From positions 1 through 10,809 of the forward strand of contig DPZQ01000134.1 of the NCBI GenBank assembly GCA_003536295.1: DNA of 10,809 nt, read 5' to 3'. The translations under genes were made by a program, and so were the position numbers. The first letter of the stretch is position 1; each line of letters starts with the position of its first letter. The notes beneath the pieces were generated by a model. The model was not told the DNA's origin. It saw nothing but the letters and a program-made list of their open reading frames with translations, and did no database searches. Below are positions 1 to 7,707 of this stretch, piece after piece. The stretch is from Rhodobacter sp. (GTDB lineage Bacteria; Pseudomonadota; Alphaproteobacteria; Rhodobacterales; Rhodobacteraceae).

Positions 1-2635
1 ATACGATCTTTTGGCAATAAATGACCGGTTTTCAAATTTCCTAACTGCTGGCTTTTACTACAAGACCTTTATGTGGCCTGCTGCCTTTTGGGAGAAGGTA
101 TACGAACCAATAATACGTCGCGCTGCAGGCCTAGGGTCACTATCGCAACTCGATGATCCAGATGTCTATGATAAGGGCTTTTTGTACTGCGACCTGCTTG
201 TGATCGGCGCAGGCCCTGCAGGTTTGGCGGCCGCTTTGACGGCTGGACGATCGGGCGCTGAGGTTATTCTTGCGGACGAAGATTTTCGCATGGGCGGCCG
301 ATTGAATTGCGAGAGCTTGACGCTTGACGATCAGTCAGCCCCAGCATGGGCAGACGATGTTGTTGCAGAACTAAAAAGTTTACCGAATGTCCGCGTGATG
401 CATCGCACGACGATCATCGGCGCATTTGACCATGGCATTTATGGCGCTGTAGAACGGATAAGCGATCACCTAATTGTCCCTGATTTAGGGAAACCACGAC
501 AAATTCTTTGGCGAATTTACACCAAGCGAACAATTCTAGCCACTGGGGCAATCGAACGCCCCATTGCATTTGAAAACAATGACCGTCCGGGCATCATGCT
601 TGCTTCGGCGATCCGCACTTATGCCAACCGTTTTGCCGTTGCCGCGAATAAGAAAATTGTGATTTTTACGAACAACGATGACGGCCACCGAACAGCAAAA
701 GATCTGCATGCAATGGGGGTGGAAGTTTGTGGCGTTATTGACGTACGGGCCGATGCTCCACGAAGTCTAGACTATGAAGTGCTGCACGGACAGGTCGTCG
801 ACACCAAAGGGCGCCTTGGCCTGAAACAAGTAAAAATACGCTTAGAAAATGGCAATATACGCAGTCTAGATTGCGGTGCTCTAGGCGTGTCAGGTGGTTG
901 GAATCCTAACGTACATCTTACCTGCCACCAACGAGGACGCCCAACATGGAGAGACGATATTGCGGCCTTTGTACCTGGAGTTGATCTACCTTTGGGAATG
1001 TCCGTTGCAGGTGCTGCCAGCGGCATAATGTCAACCACCGGCGCTTTGCAAAGCGGAACAGATGCGGCCTGCGCGGCATTAAGTGTCATAGGCATTAAGT
1101 CGCGCGCCATCACAATCCCCCAAACAGAAGATGCCCCCGTCAGCATACAACCTTTTTGGTATGTCAGAGGTTGCCGCCGCGCTTGGATCGACCTGCAAAA
1201 TGATGTCACAGTCAAGGATATCCAGCTTAGCCATCAGGAAGGCTTTCGCGCTGTTGAACATCTTAAGCGCTATACCACGCTTGGAATGGCGACGGATCAA
1301 GGCAAAACTTCAAATATGGGTGGGCTTGCCATAATGGCCGAACTTGCTGGAACCTCGATCCCCAAAGCAGGCACAACAATTTTTCGGCCTCCCTACACAC
1401 CAACAGCTATAGGTGTTTTTGCGGGTCGTCATCGCGGGCAAGACTTCCACCCAAAGCGTCTAACCCCCTCTCATAAGTGGGCCAAAGAACAGGGCGCGGC
1501 TTTTGTAGAGGTTGGCAATTGGATGCGTGCGCAGTGGTTTCCATTAGCAGGCGAGACAAAATGGCGTGAGAGTGTTGACCGTGAGGTTTTGGCGGTACGC
1601 ACGTCTGTTGGCGTGTGCGATGTCACAACTCTGGGAAAAATTGATGTCCAAGGGGCAGAGGCGGCCGAATTCTTAAACAAGATTTATTGTAATGGCTTTG
1701 CAAAGCTGGCCGTTGGCAAATGCCGCTATGGGCTGATGCTGCGTGAAGATGGGATTGCAAAAGATGACGGAACGGCCGCACGATTGGCTGACGATCATTT
1801 TGTTGTGACAACAACGACCGCCAACGCATTACCTGTTTATCGCCATATGGAGTTTGTCCGCCAATGCTTATTTCCAGATATGGACGTGCAACTGATTTCA
1901 ACAACAGAAAGCTGGGCACAATATGCCGTTGCGGGGCCCAACTCACGAGCTCTTTTGCAAAAGATTATAGACCCTTTCACTGACCTATCGAATGATGCTT
2001 TCCCATTCATGTCCTGTGCAAACGTTACCGTTTGCGGCGGTCTGCGCGCGCGCCTGTTCCGCATCTCCTTTAGTGGCGAATTGGCTTATGAGCTCGCAGT
2101 TCCAACCGCTTACGGCGATGCGCTGATCCGCAAAATCATCGCGGTAGGTGCCGAATTTAACGTCACCCCTTATGGAACTGAAGCTTTGGGGGTTTTGCGA
2201 ATTGAAAAAGGGCACGCGGCTGGGAATGAGTTGAACGGCACCACAACCGCACAAAATCTTGGTATGGGAAAACTCGTCAGTAAGACGAAAGATAGTATCG
2301 GATCTATCCTGTCAGAGCGCGCGGCCCTAACCGCACCTGGCACGCTGTGCCAAGTTGGGATCAAGCCCTTAAACCCAGCTGATCCTGTTATTGCGGGAGC
2401 CCATTTGATGAATGAAAAGGGTCCGATTGATGCAGCGCACGATCAAGGCTATGTCACTTCGGCTTGTTTCTCGCCAAATCTTGGACATGCGATTGCAATT
2501 GGTTTTTTAAAAGACGGCGATCTCCGTTTGGGTGAAAAAATGCGTCTCGTAAGCCCCCTAACCGGCATTGAAACAAAGATTGAAATTGTCAGCGCTCACT
2601 TCATTGACCCACAAGGGGAACGCCTTCGTGCATAG
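1..2635 (+). CDS. soxA: Sarcosine oxidase subunit alpha, 5'-truncated by the window edge
   Basis: This is the large subunit of heterotetrameric sarcosine oxidase, a cytoplasmic flavoenzyme that oxidatively demethylates sarcosine to glycine and passes the methyl carbon to tetrahydrofolate. The frame is open to the left edge (Tyr-Asp-Leu precede the first possible start, a TTG at 11), and the first visible residues belong to the conserved interior segment GFYYKTFMWP. The gene therefore begins upstream, and roughly the first 100 residues, normally carrying the 2Fe-2S-ferredoxin-like fold, are missing. A Rossmann dinucleotide motif GAGPAG is encoded at 206-223, in the NAD-binding domain. From about 1520 to 2600 lies the GcvT-like folate-binding domain (WMRAQWFPLAGE, then GVCDVTTLGKIDVQG). 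The order soxA-soxG fits the soxBDAG operon; soxB and soxD would lie to the left. No frameshift is seen. Confidence 0.96.
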   Translation, partial: YDLLAINDRFSNFLTAGFYYKTFMWPAAFWEKVYEPIIRRAAGLGSLSQLDDPDVYDKGFLYCDLLVIGAGPAGLAAALTAGRSGAEVILADEDFRMGGRLNCESLTLDDQSAPAWADDVVAELKSLPNVRVMHRTTIIGAFDHGIYGAVERISDHLIVPDLGKPRQILWRIYTKRTILATGAIERPIAFENNDRPGIMLASAIRTYANRFAVAANKKIVIFTNNDDGHRTAKDLHAMGVEVCGVIDVRADAPRSLDYEVLHGQVVDTKGRLGLKQVKIRLENGNIRSLDCGALGVSGGWNPNVHLTCHQRGRPTWRDDIAAFVPGVDLPLGMSVAGAASGIMSTTGALQSGTDAACAALSVIGIKSRAITIPQTEDAPVSIQPFWYVRGCRRAWIDLQNDVTVKDIQLSHQEGFRAVEHLKRYTTLGMATDQGKTSNMGGLAIMAELAGTSIPKAGTTIFRPPYTPTAIGVFAGRHRGQDFHPKRLTPSHKWAKEQGAAFVEVGNWMRAQWFPLAGETKWRESVDREVLAVRTSVGVCDVTTLGKIDVQGAEAAEFLNKIYCNGFAKLAVGKCRYGLMLREDGIAKDDGTAARLADDHFVVTTTTANALPVYRHMEFVRQCLFPDMDVQLISTTESWAQYAVAGPNSRALLQKIIDPFTDLSNDAFPFMSCANVTVCGGLRARLFRISFSGELAYELAVPTAYGDALIRKIIAVGAEFNVTPYGTEALGVLRIEKGHAAGNELNGTTTAQNLGMGKLVSKTKDSIGSILSERAALTAPGTLCQVGIKPLNPADPVIAGAHLMNEKGPIDAAHDQGYVTSACFSPNLGHAIAIGFLKDGDLRLGEKMRLVSPLTGIETKIEIVSAHFIDPQGERLRA

Positions 2636-3191
2636 TCTTAAACCAGTCACCGCTCTGGGGGGCATAGAACCCCGCACTGATGTCTTTCACCATTTGTCTA
2701 TCATAGAAAATGATGGGCTCGCACTTGCAAGCTTTGCGGCCCGCAGGGGCTTTGAACTAGAGTGCCAAACTGTGCTGAAAGGCCTGTTGGGGGTCGTTCC
2801 AAGTGTTGGGAAAGCCATTTTCAACGATCCAATATCAGGCTTTTGGCTTGGGCCAGATCAATGGATGTTAACGGCGCCGCGCGATAGCCACGAGTTGCTG
2901 GCCGATATTGTGAAAAATGAATGTGGCGCTGCGGCTTCTATGTCCGAGCAAACGGGTGCTTGGGTCTGCTTTGACGTGATCGGCGATGCGTTGCTTGCCT
3001 TTTGCGAACGTATCTGCTCGGCACCCATTCGACAGATGCAAGGAGGGGATACAAGACGGACATCTATCCATCATCTCAATTGCATTCTAATAAAGCAAAG
3101 TGCAGGTGATCAAATCCGCATCTTTGGGCCTCGCGCATCGGCCGACAGCCTACATCATGCATTGTTCACAACAGCAACAGCTTTAGCTTAA
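2628..3191 (+). CDS. soxG: Sarcosine oxidase subunit gamma
   Basis: This is the small gamma subunit of heterotetrameric sarcosine oxidase, 187 residues with the chosen start. I chose GTG at 2628 because it overlaps the soxA stop by 8 bases, has AAGGGG at 2613-2618 as ribosome binding site, and gives an N-terminus (HSLKPVTALGG, then EPRTD) like that of known gamma subunits. An in-frame ATG at 2568 would overlap soxA by 68 bases and is less likely. The conserved segment GFWLGPDQWML and the later EQTGAWVCFDVIGD match the YgfZ/GcvT-like fold of this subunit. The overlap implies translational coupling with soxA. The gene ends the visible sox operon; no strong intrinsic terminator follows it. Confidence 0.93.
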   Translation: MHSLKPVTALGGIEPRTDVFHHLSIIENDGLALASFAARRGFELECQTVLKGLLGVVPSVGKAIFNDPISGFWLGPDQWMLTAPRDSHELLADIVKNECGAAASMSEQTGAWVCFDVIGDALLAFCERICSAPIRQMQGGDTRRTSIHHLNCILIKQSAGDQIRIFGPRASADSLHHALFTTATALA

Positions 3192-3629
3192 GTTCGAGAA
3201 AATGACTACGTCTTAATGCTAAAGGATAAAGGATAAAGGTGCTAAAGTTACCGCGCGGTCCTTTGGAGCAGGTTTTTTAGCAAAAAATGCAAATCAGGTG
3301 CATGCAAAAACTGATGTTTGTCGCAAGGATGCGGTTCAAAACCACATACCCGCTGACACCAAGGATTGGGACGGTAACATTGTGTGGCAAAGCCGCATCT
3401 TAGGAGGTGTAAGCAGCTTTTCACTCTACGCCACAATGGCTTTTTATTCATTTCTTAATCTTCGGCCAAAGTCTAAATCCGCACATAACGCCAAAAAAAT
3501 CATGTCTTTTTTGCACTTTTCTTATGGGAAGCTTTTGTCGTTTTTGTTATTTATGGCAGTGTTTTGTCGCTTTTGAACCGATGCTTACTTCGAAATCATG
3601 CCAGCCTTTAGGGAAAAACAGGAGCTCCC
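3192..3629. other. 438-base gap without a convincing gene
   Basis: This stretch separates soxG from the N-demethylase gene. It holds a short tandem repeat at 3221-3239, an orphan Shine-Dalgarno-like TAGGAGGTG at 3401-3409 with no start codon at a usable distance, and an AT-rich stretch at about 3480-3570 that may carry the promoter of the next gene. An open frame runs from 3223 to 3576 on the + strand, with its first ATG at 3298 (92 residues). It has no ribosome binding site and I recognise no family. A weak hairpin GCCA-CAA-TGGC followed by TTTTT lies at 3431-3446. The sequence could be intergenic DNA or the remains of a lost gene. Confidence 0.5.
3221..3239 (+). repeat. Short tandem repeat AAAGGAT
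   Basis: The 7-base unit AAAGGAT occurs twice in tandem with a partial third copy (AAAGG), 29 bases after the soxG stop. The flanks carry TGCTAAAG at 3217-3224 and again at 3240-3247, so the block sits between direct repeats. It is too short to assign a role and may be a slippage product. Confidence 0.6.
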
Positions 3630-5660
3630 ATGTCATCTGATCCGCTTTTACAGCCCTATCAGCTTAAACACCTGACCCTTAAAAATCGGATCATGACCAC
3701 CAGCCACGAACCCGCCTATCCCGAAGATGGTATGCCCAAAGACCGCTATCGGCTTTATCATCTTGAGCGCGCAAAAGGTGGCGTTGCGTTGACCATGACC
3801 GCTGGATCCGCTGCCGTATCGCGCGACAGCCCGCCTGTATTTAACAATATCTTGGCCTATAAAGACGAGGTCGTGGGCTGGATGAAAAACCTAACTGATG
3901 ATTGCCACGAACAGGGCTGCGCGGTGATGATCCAGCTGACCCACTTGGGGCGGCGCACGCGGTGGGACAAAGGAGACTGGATGCCTGTTGTTGCTGCGGG
4001 CCCAGCGCGCGAACCCAGCCACCGAGCCTTTCCAAAGGTGATCGAGGATTGGGACATTGCACGCATCATAGAAGATTACGCAGATGCCGCCGAACGCATG
4101 AAGGCCGCAGGCCTCGATGGAGTTGAGTTCGAATGCTATGGGCACTTGATGGATCAATTCATGTCCCCGCTGACAAATGCGCTTGATGCGCCTTACGGCG
4201 GTTCGCTTGAAAACCGCGCCCGCTTTGCCTTTGAGGTTTTGGCTGCCTGCCGAAAGCGCGTAGGCAATGATTTTCTAATGGGTATGCGCTACGCTGCAGA
4301 TGAAGGTGAAACAGGCGGCATCACTGCTGACGAAGGCATTGAGATTGGTAAGATGTTTAAAAGCTCCGGTCTGGTGGATTTCGTCAATATCATTCGGGGC
4401 CGAATTCACACAGATGCCGCGCTGACAGATGTTATTCCCATTCACGGTATGAGGTCCGCGCCGCATTTAGATTTTGCGGGCCGCGTGCGCGCTGAGGTAG
4501 GTTTACCCACTTTTCACGCCGCCCGCATTCCTGACGTGGCAACTGCGCGTCATGCGGTTGCCACGGGTCTGCTTGATATGGTGGGCATGACGCGAGCCCA
4601 TATGGCTGATCCGCATATTGTACAAAAAATCATCCAAGGGCGCGAAGACGATATCCGCCCCTGCGTTGGGGCCACCTATTGTCTTGACCGCATCTATCAA
4701 GGCGGCATGGCCCTTTGCATCCATAATGCAGCCACTGGCCGCGAAGAAACAATGCCCCAAACCCTAAGCAAAGCTGCAAAGCAAAAGTCTGTAGTCATCG
4801 TGGGCGCGGGGCCCGCTGGACTGGAGGCAGCGCGCGTAGCAAGTGCGCGCGGCCACATCGTGACCGTGTTTGAAGCCGCACCCGATCCGGGCGGTCAGGT
4901 GCGCCTTACTGCGCAAACCCCCAGGCGCAAAGAGCTGATCGGCATTATTAATTGGCGTATGGCCCAATGTGCAGCACAAGACGTGCGGTTTCACTTTAAC
5001 AACTATGCCGAAGCCCAAACTGTTTTAGCCCTAAATCCTGATGTCGTGATTATTGCGACCGGCGGCTTACCGACGACGGCTGTTTTAGACCACGGTAATA
5101 ACTTGGTTGTCTCAGCTTGGGATGTTTTGTCAGGCGATGTCAAACCTGGCAGCAATGTTTTACTTTATGATGATGCGGGCGATCACACCGCAATGCAGGC
5201 CGCGCAACTGATCGCCGAAAGTGGCGCAAAGCTTGAGGTGATGACTCCAGATCGGACCTTCGCCCCAGAGGTGATGGCGATGAATCTTGTTCCCTATATG
5301 CGCGCCATGCAAGATAAGAACGTGACATTTACCGTCACATACCGGCTTAAATCGGTCAAAGAAGATGGGAACCAACTTTGTGCCACTATTGGATCTGATT
5401 ATAGCGATATGTTAAAGGAGGTTCATTTCGATCAAGTGATTATCAACCACGGCACCCAACCGCTTGATGAGCTTTACTTTGAACTCAAGCCACTGTCGCT
5501 CAATAAAGGCGCGGTCGATTATGACGCCCTTTTGGCGGGTAAAGGCCAAATAGATCAGGATAAAAGTGGCTTTGTGCTTTATCGCATTGGCGATGCTGTC
5601 GCCTCGCGCAATACGCATGCTGCTATTTATGATGGCTTGCGCTTGATGAAAGACATATAA
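3630..5660 (+). CDS. TMADH/old-yellow-enzyme-family N-demethylase (dimethylglycine or N-methylproline demethylase type)
   Basis: This 676-residue protein has the layout of trimethylamine dehydrogenase and 2,4-dienoyl-CoA reductase: an FMN-binding TIM barrel (about 5-340), an Fe-S cysteine cluster (345-363), then an FAD/NAD-type domain (about 385-676) with GAGPAG at 392-397. In the barrel, Tyr170 and His172 sit in ECYGHLMDQF at the usual substrate-binding place. The N-terminal TSHEPAY and DRYRLYHLERAKGG and the C-terminal RIGDAVASRNTHAAIYDG match the subgroup containing Pseudomonas DgcA and rhizobial N-methylproline demethylase, as I recall them. The cluster reads Cys345, Ala348, Cys351, Cys363, so one usual Cys is replaced. 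The start is supported by AGGAG at 3620-3624, five bases before ATG. Standing next to sox, it probably demethylates a methylated amino acid; generic annotation would be NADH:flavin oxidoreductase. The substrate is inferred, not shown. Confidence 0.85.
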   Translation: MSSDPLLQPYQLKHLTLKNRIMTTSHEPAYPEDGMPKDRYRLYHLERAKGGVALTMTAGSAAVSRDSPPVFNNILAYKDEVVGWMKNLTDDCHEQGCAVMIQLTHLGRRTRWDKGDWMPVVAAGPAREPSHRAFPKVIEDWDIARIIEDYADAAERMKAAGLDGVEFECYGHLMDQFMSPLTNALDAPYGGSLENRARFAFEVLAACRKRVGNDFLMGMRYAADEGETGGITADEGIEIGKMFKSSGLVDFVNIIRGRIHTDAALTDVIPIHGMRSAPHLDFAGRVRAEVGLPTFHAARIPDVATARHAVATGLLDMVGMTRAHMADPHIVQKIIQGREDDIRPCVGATYCLDRIYQGGMALCIHNAATGREETMPQTLSKAAKQKSVVIVGAGPAGLEAARVASARGHIVTVFEAAPDPGGQVRLTAQTPRRKELIGIINWRMAQCAAQDVRFHFNNYAEAQTVLALNPDVVIIATGGLPTTAVLDHGNNLVVSAWDVLSGDVKPGSNVLLYDDAGDHTAMQAAQLIAESGAKLEVMTPDRTFAPEVMAMNLVPYMRAMQDKNVTFTVTYRLKSVKEDGNQLCATIGSDYSDMLKEVHFDQVIINHGTQPLDELYFELKPLSLNKGAVDYDALLAGKGQIDQDKSGFVLYRIGDAVASRNTHAAIYDGLRLMKDI

Positions 5661-5751
5661 TCACTATATATAGATAATATGCTTTCATTTACCCCACAAT
5701 TTGACGAGCTCTGGCGCAAATGCCTGATCATCGCCCATTAGGAGAGAACAA

Positions 5752-6072
5752 ATGGCTACCCTTCCCGTTACCGACGCCACTTTTGACGCAGAAGTTCGCA
5801 AATCTTCTGTTCCCGTGATTGTTGATTTTTGGGCCGAATGGTGTGGCCCTTGTCGTCAGATCGGCCCCGCTTTGGAAGAATTGTCCGAAACCTATGCTGG
5901 CAAAGTTAAAATCGTTAAAATCAATGTTGATGACAACCCAATCAGCCCGTCTGAGCTAGGTGTTCGCGGTATTCCTGCGCTATTTTTGTTTAAAGACGGC
6001 GAAGTGGTTTCAAACAAAGTTGGCGCAGCGCCTAAAGCTGCACTCGAAACCTGGATCAAAACAGCTTTGTAA
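5752..6072 (+). CDS. trxA: Thioredoxin
   Basis: This is a cytoplasmic thioredoxin of 106 residues, the usual length for the family. It reduces disulfides in target proteins and is itself recycled by thioredoxin reductase. The active site is WCGPC at residues 30-34, preceded by the conserved DFWAEW, and the cis-proline is Pro75 in RGIPALFLF. The start is clear: AGGAGAG at 5740-5746 lies just upstream of the ATG. It follows the N-demethylase gene by 91 bases on the same strand, with no terminator visible between them, so read-through is possible. A strong palindromic terminator lies shortly after its stop. There is no sign peptide-like N-terminus, which argues against a periplasmic thioredoxin-fold protein. 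Confidence 0.97.
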   Translation: MATLPVTDATFDAEVRKSSVPVIVDFWAEWCGPCRQIGPALEELSETYAGKVKIVKINVDDNPISPSELGVRGIPALFLFKDGEVVSNKVGAAPKAALETWIKTAL

Positions 6073-6094
6073 TCTAACCTCAATCACAAGATTC

Positions 6095-6120
6095 AAAAGC
6101 ACCCTTAAGGGTGCTTTTTA
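6095..6120. terminator. Bidirectional intrinsic terminator between trxA and smr
   Basis: The sequence from 6095 to 6118 is a perfect 24-base palindrome (AAAAGCACCCTT and its reverse complement). It ends in TTTTT on the + strand and TTTT on the - strand. It lies between the convergent ends of trxA and the Smr gene, so it can stop transcription from both sides. Confidence 0.9.
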
Positions 6121-6134
6121 TTTGTAAATAAAGC

Positions 6135-6743
6135 CTATCTGCGGCGCAAATAAATATAATAGGCTCCTTCCCCACCATGGCGGACATGGGCCTGGGCTGT
6201 TTGTAAAACAACAGGCGCAAGGGGCACAATCCGCAACCATTGTGGCACTTGGTGTCGCAAAATTCCGTATTTTTGCGGTGTGGGTCCAATGTCCAAGCTC
6301 TGTTTTCCCTTGCCCGTTACCACCAAAACCAAGCGCATGCCCGCATCATGACATCGCAAAACAAACCGCTGCAAAGCAGGGTGGGCTTGGGCCACCGTCA
6401 TGCCATGCAAATCAAGTTTGGCTTCAGGGGCCAATTTGCCTTTTGACATACGTGCGTAGCTTTTTTTGTCCATTTGCACGGGGGCCTGACGTAAGCTGTC
6501 TTGCAAGCTGTTGCTCAAAGTTACGCCCGACGTAACTTTGACATTTTGCCCCAAACGAAAAGGCAGCACCATCGGCACAATTTTTAACCCACCAGTTTGG
6601 GGTATAGGGCGCAATTTTGGCGGCATATTTTGAATGGGACTTTCCAACAGCTTTGGCGCTGTATTATGCATAGGCGTAGCCGTTCGAGCCACGGCCTGCC
6701 ACAAGGCAGCCTCATCTGGTTTTAAAATGCGCCGTCGTGCCAT
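6135..6743 (-). CDS. Smr-domain (MutS2 C-terminal-like) protein, probable endonuclease
   Basis: This 202-residue protein has a C-terminal Smr domain at about 108-202. It shows the three hallmarks: LDLHGMT at 110-116, TGKGK at 143-147 and HGGEGAYYIYLRR at 189-201. Smr domains are linked to DNA nicking or RNA cleavage in other organisms; the substrate here is unknown. The N-terminal part is basic (MARRR) and contains LWQAVARTATP, typical of the alphaproteobacterial version, followed by a low-complexity Pro-rich linker. I chose ATG at 6743 over the TTG directly before it, because MARRR matches relatives and the weak ribosome site AGGCGAGAG precedes it. It is convergent with trxA and downstream of the Tim44-like gene, from which a terminator and about 190 bases separate it. 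Confidence 0.92.
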   Translation of the reverse strand: MARRRILKPDEAALWQAVARTATPMHNTAPKLLESPIQNMPPKLRPIPQTGGLKIVPMVLPFRLGQNVKVTSGVTLSNSLQDSLRQAPVQMDKKSYARMSKGKLAPEAKLDLHGMTVAQAHPALQRFVLRCHDAGMRLVLVVTGKGKQSLDIGPTPQKYGILRHQVPQWLRIVPLAPVVLQTAQAHVRHGGEGAYYIYLRRR

Positions 6744-6765
6744 CAACTCTCGCCTAATTGGGCAA

Positions 6766-6849
6766 ATGCCTTTTCAATCGACAACAAAACAACCAAACGA
6801 CCCTTGTCCATTATGCGGCCAGCCGATCGTTAGTCGTCCGATAAGATAA
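6766..6849 (+). pseudogene. Possible remnant of a CPLCG zinc-finger / HNH-type gene
   Basis: On the strand opposite smr, and starting just upstream of it, a 27-codon frame begins at ATG 6766 and encodes DPCPLCGQPIVSR before stopping at 6849. The CPLCG-x-PI pattern resembles the first zinc-binding knuckle of small HNH endonucleases (CPLCxRPI). The His-His and Cys-x-x-Cys or Cys-His parts that should follow are not found in any + frame downstream. It may be the start of a decayed gene, a true microprotein, or chance. Support is weak. Confidence 0.2.
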
Positions 6850-6881
6850 ATCATTAACCGATAAAAGTTAGTTAGAATGTT

Positions 6882-6895
6882 TTGGTCCTGACCAA
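6882..6895. promoter_or_regulatory. Inverted repeat TTGGTC-CT-GACCAA, possible operator
   Basis: This is a perfect 6-base inverted repeat with a 2-base centre, in the non-coding stretch upstream of smr. The half-site TTGGTC resembles operators of FadR-type GntR regulators, though those usually have an odd-length centre. No regulator gene is in view. It could also form a small hairpin in the smr leader. Confidence 0.3.
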
Positions 6896-6910
6896 CCTAT
6901 CGCACCTATG

Positions 6911-6933
6911 ATAAAAGCAACAAAAACTGTTGC
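6911..6933 (-). terminator. Intrinsic terminator of the Tim44-like gene
   Basis: Read on the - strand, GCAACA and TGTTGC form a 6-base stem around a 5-base loop (GTTTT), followed directly by TTTTAT. The stem begins 2 bases after the stop codon of the Tim44-like gene. This separates that gene's transcript from smr. Confidence 0.8.
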
Positions 6934-6934
6934 A

Positions 6935-7579
6935 TTAATCTCCTGTGGCTACCAATAGCCAATTGGGGTCATCGGACCCCGTGGTACGAGCAAAGGTCCA
7001 GGCATCCCGTTGACGTTTCACCTCAGTTTCACTGCCATCCACGATATCACCTTGGGCGTTGCGGACAAAAGATTTCAGCTCTGCCACGAAACGTACGGTA
7101 ATTTCGGCCTCCCGTGTCGAGGTGTCGAATTGGGCTTCTTGAACGGTCACTTCACGTATGCCCAAGAATGTTGTGTTGATAGTCAGCGATTGAGCGTTGC
7201 GCTCGGTAAGGGCTTCTTCAAATGATTGATAAACGTCATCGGCCAAAAAAGCTTTGATCGGTTCGACTTTTCCATCTTCATAGGCCATAAAAATCATTTC
7301 ATACGCTGCGCGCGCGCCTTGCAAAAAGGGTGTCAAAGCAAAATCTGGTTCAGCCCCTTTGATGCGCGAAAGCGCAAGTGCGGCATCGCTACCTGCAGGA
7401 ACATGGTCTAAAATATCGTTATCGGGCCCACCATCGATCACATCAAACACTGGTTTTTGTTTTGGTTGATCAACTAAGGGTTTCTCAAACCCCTCTCTTG
7501 TGCCCAAAACGCTGCGCAGTTTAAAAATAAGAAACAGGGCTATTGCTGCCAAGACCAAAAGTTGGATCATCGCGTTCAT
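6935..7579 (-). CDS. Tim44/TimA-family inner-membrane protein
   Basis: This 214-residue protein has one N-terminal membrane segment (about 4-20, MIQLLVLAAIALFLIF) followed by a soluble Tim44-like domain. Conserved family features are FLQGARAAYEMIF near the start of that domain, then VYQSFEEAL, and the closing DPNWLLVATGD. Family members are thought to act at the inner membrane, and the domain is shared with mitochondrial Tim44; the bacterial role remains loosely defined. The open frame extends 35 codons further upstream. I chose ATG at 7579 because GAGGAAG lies just before it and because the membrane segment then sits at the N-terminus, as in relatives. It is divergent from fxsA and has its own terminator. 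In related genomes mltA commonly follows; here it does not. Confidence 0.9.
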   Translation of the reverse strand: MNAMIQLLVLAAIALFLIFKLRSVLGTREGFEKPLVDQPKQKPVFDVIDGGPDNDILDHVPAGSDAALALSRIKGAEPDFALTPFLQGARAAYEMIFMAYEDGKVEPIKAFLADDVYQSFEEALTERNAQSLTINTTFLGIREVTVQEAQFDTSTREAEITVRFVAELKSFVRNAQGDIVDGSETEVKRQRDAWTFARTTGSDDPNWLLVATGD

Positions 7580-7594
7580 AAACTTCCTCTGTGA

Positions 7595-7615
7595 AAAACC
7601 GCGATAAACGGTTTT
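7595..7615. repeat. Inverted repeat in the divergent Tim44-like/fxsA promoter region
   Basis: AAAACCG and CGGTTTT form a perfect 7-base inverted repeat around the loop CGATAAA. It lies in the 128-base divergent intergenic region, just upstream of the ribosome binding site of the Tim44-like gene. It may be an operator or a leader hairpin. No further evidence is visible. Confidence 0.4.
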
Positions 7616-7707
7616 GAATTGCGAGTATGGGTAATTGAGCTTTATGTAGGGTGTGATAGGCCCCAAGTCTACCTTCAGAGCCAAGATAGCGTCATAAGGA
7701 TGATAAA

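Noticed and set aside
11..2635. TTG at 11 as the soxA start
   Set aside because: The frame is open to the left edge and the protein would begin in the middle of a conserved SoxA segment with about 100 residues missing, so the gene is cut by the window edge.
3431..3446. Hairpin GCCA-CAA-TGGC followed by TTTTT as the sox operon terminator
   Set aside because: The stem is only four pairs with a three-base loop and lies 240 bases after soxG; too weak to call.
3248..3451. Cys-rich 67-residue frame on the - strand of the soxG-demethylase gap
   Set aside because: No ribosome site, no recognisable family, and the Cys pattern has no regular spacing.
5701..5729. TTGACG upstream of trxA as a -35 box
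   Set aside because: No acceptable -10 hexamer occurs at 16-18 bases; the best match is CTGATC or TGATCA.
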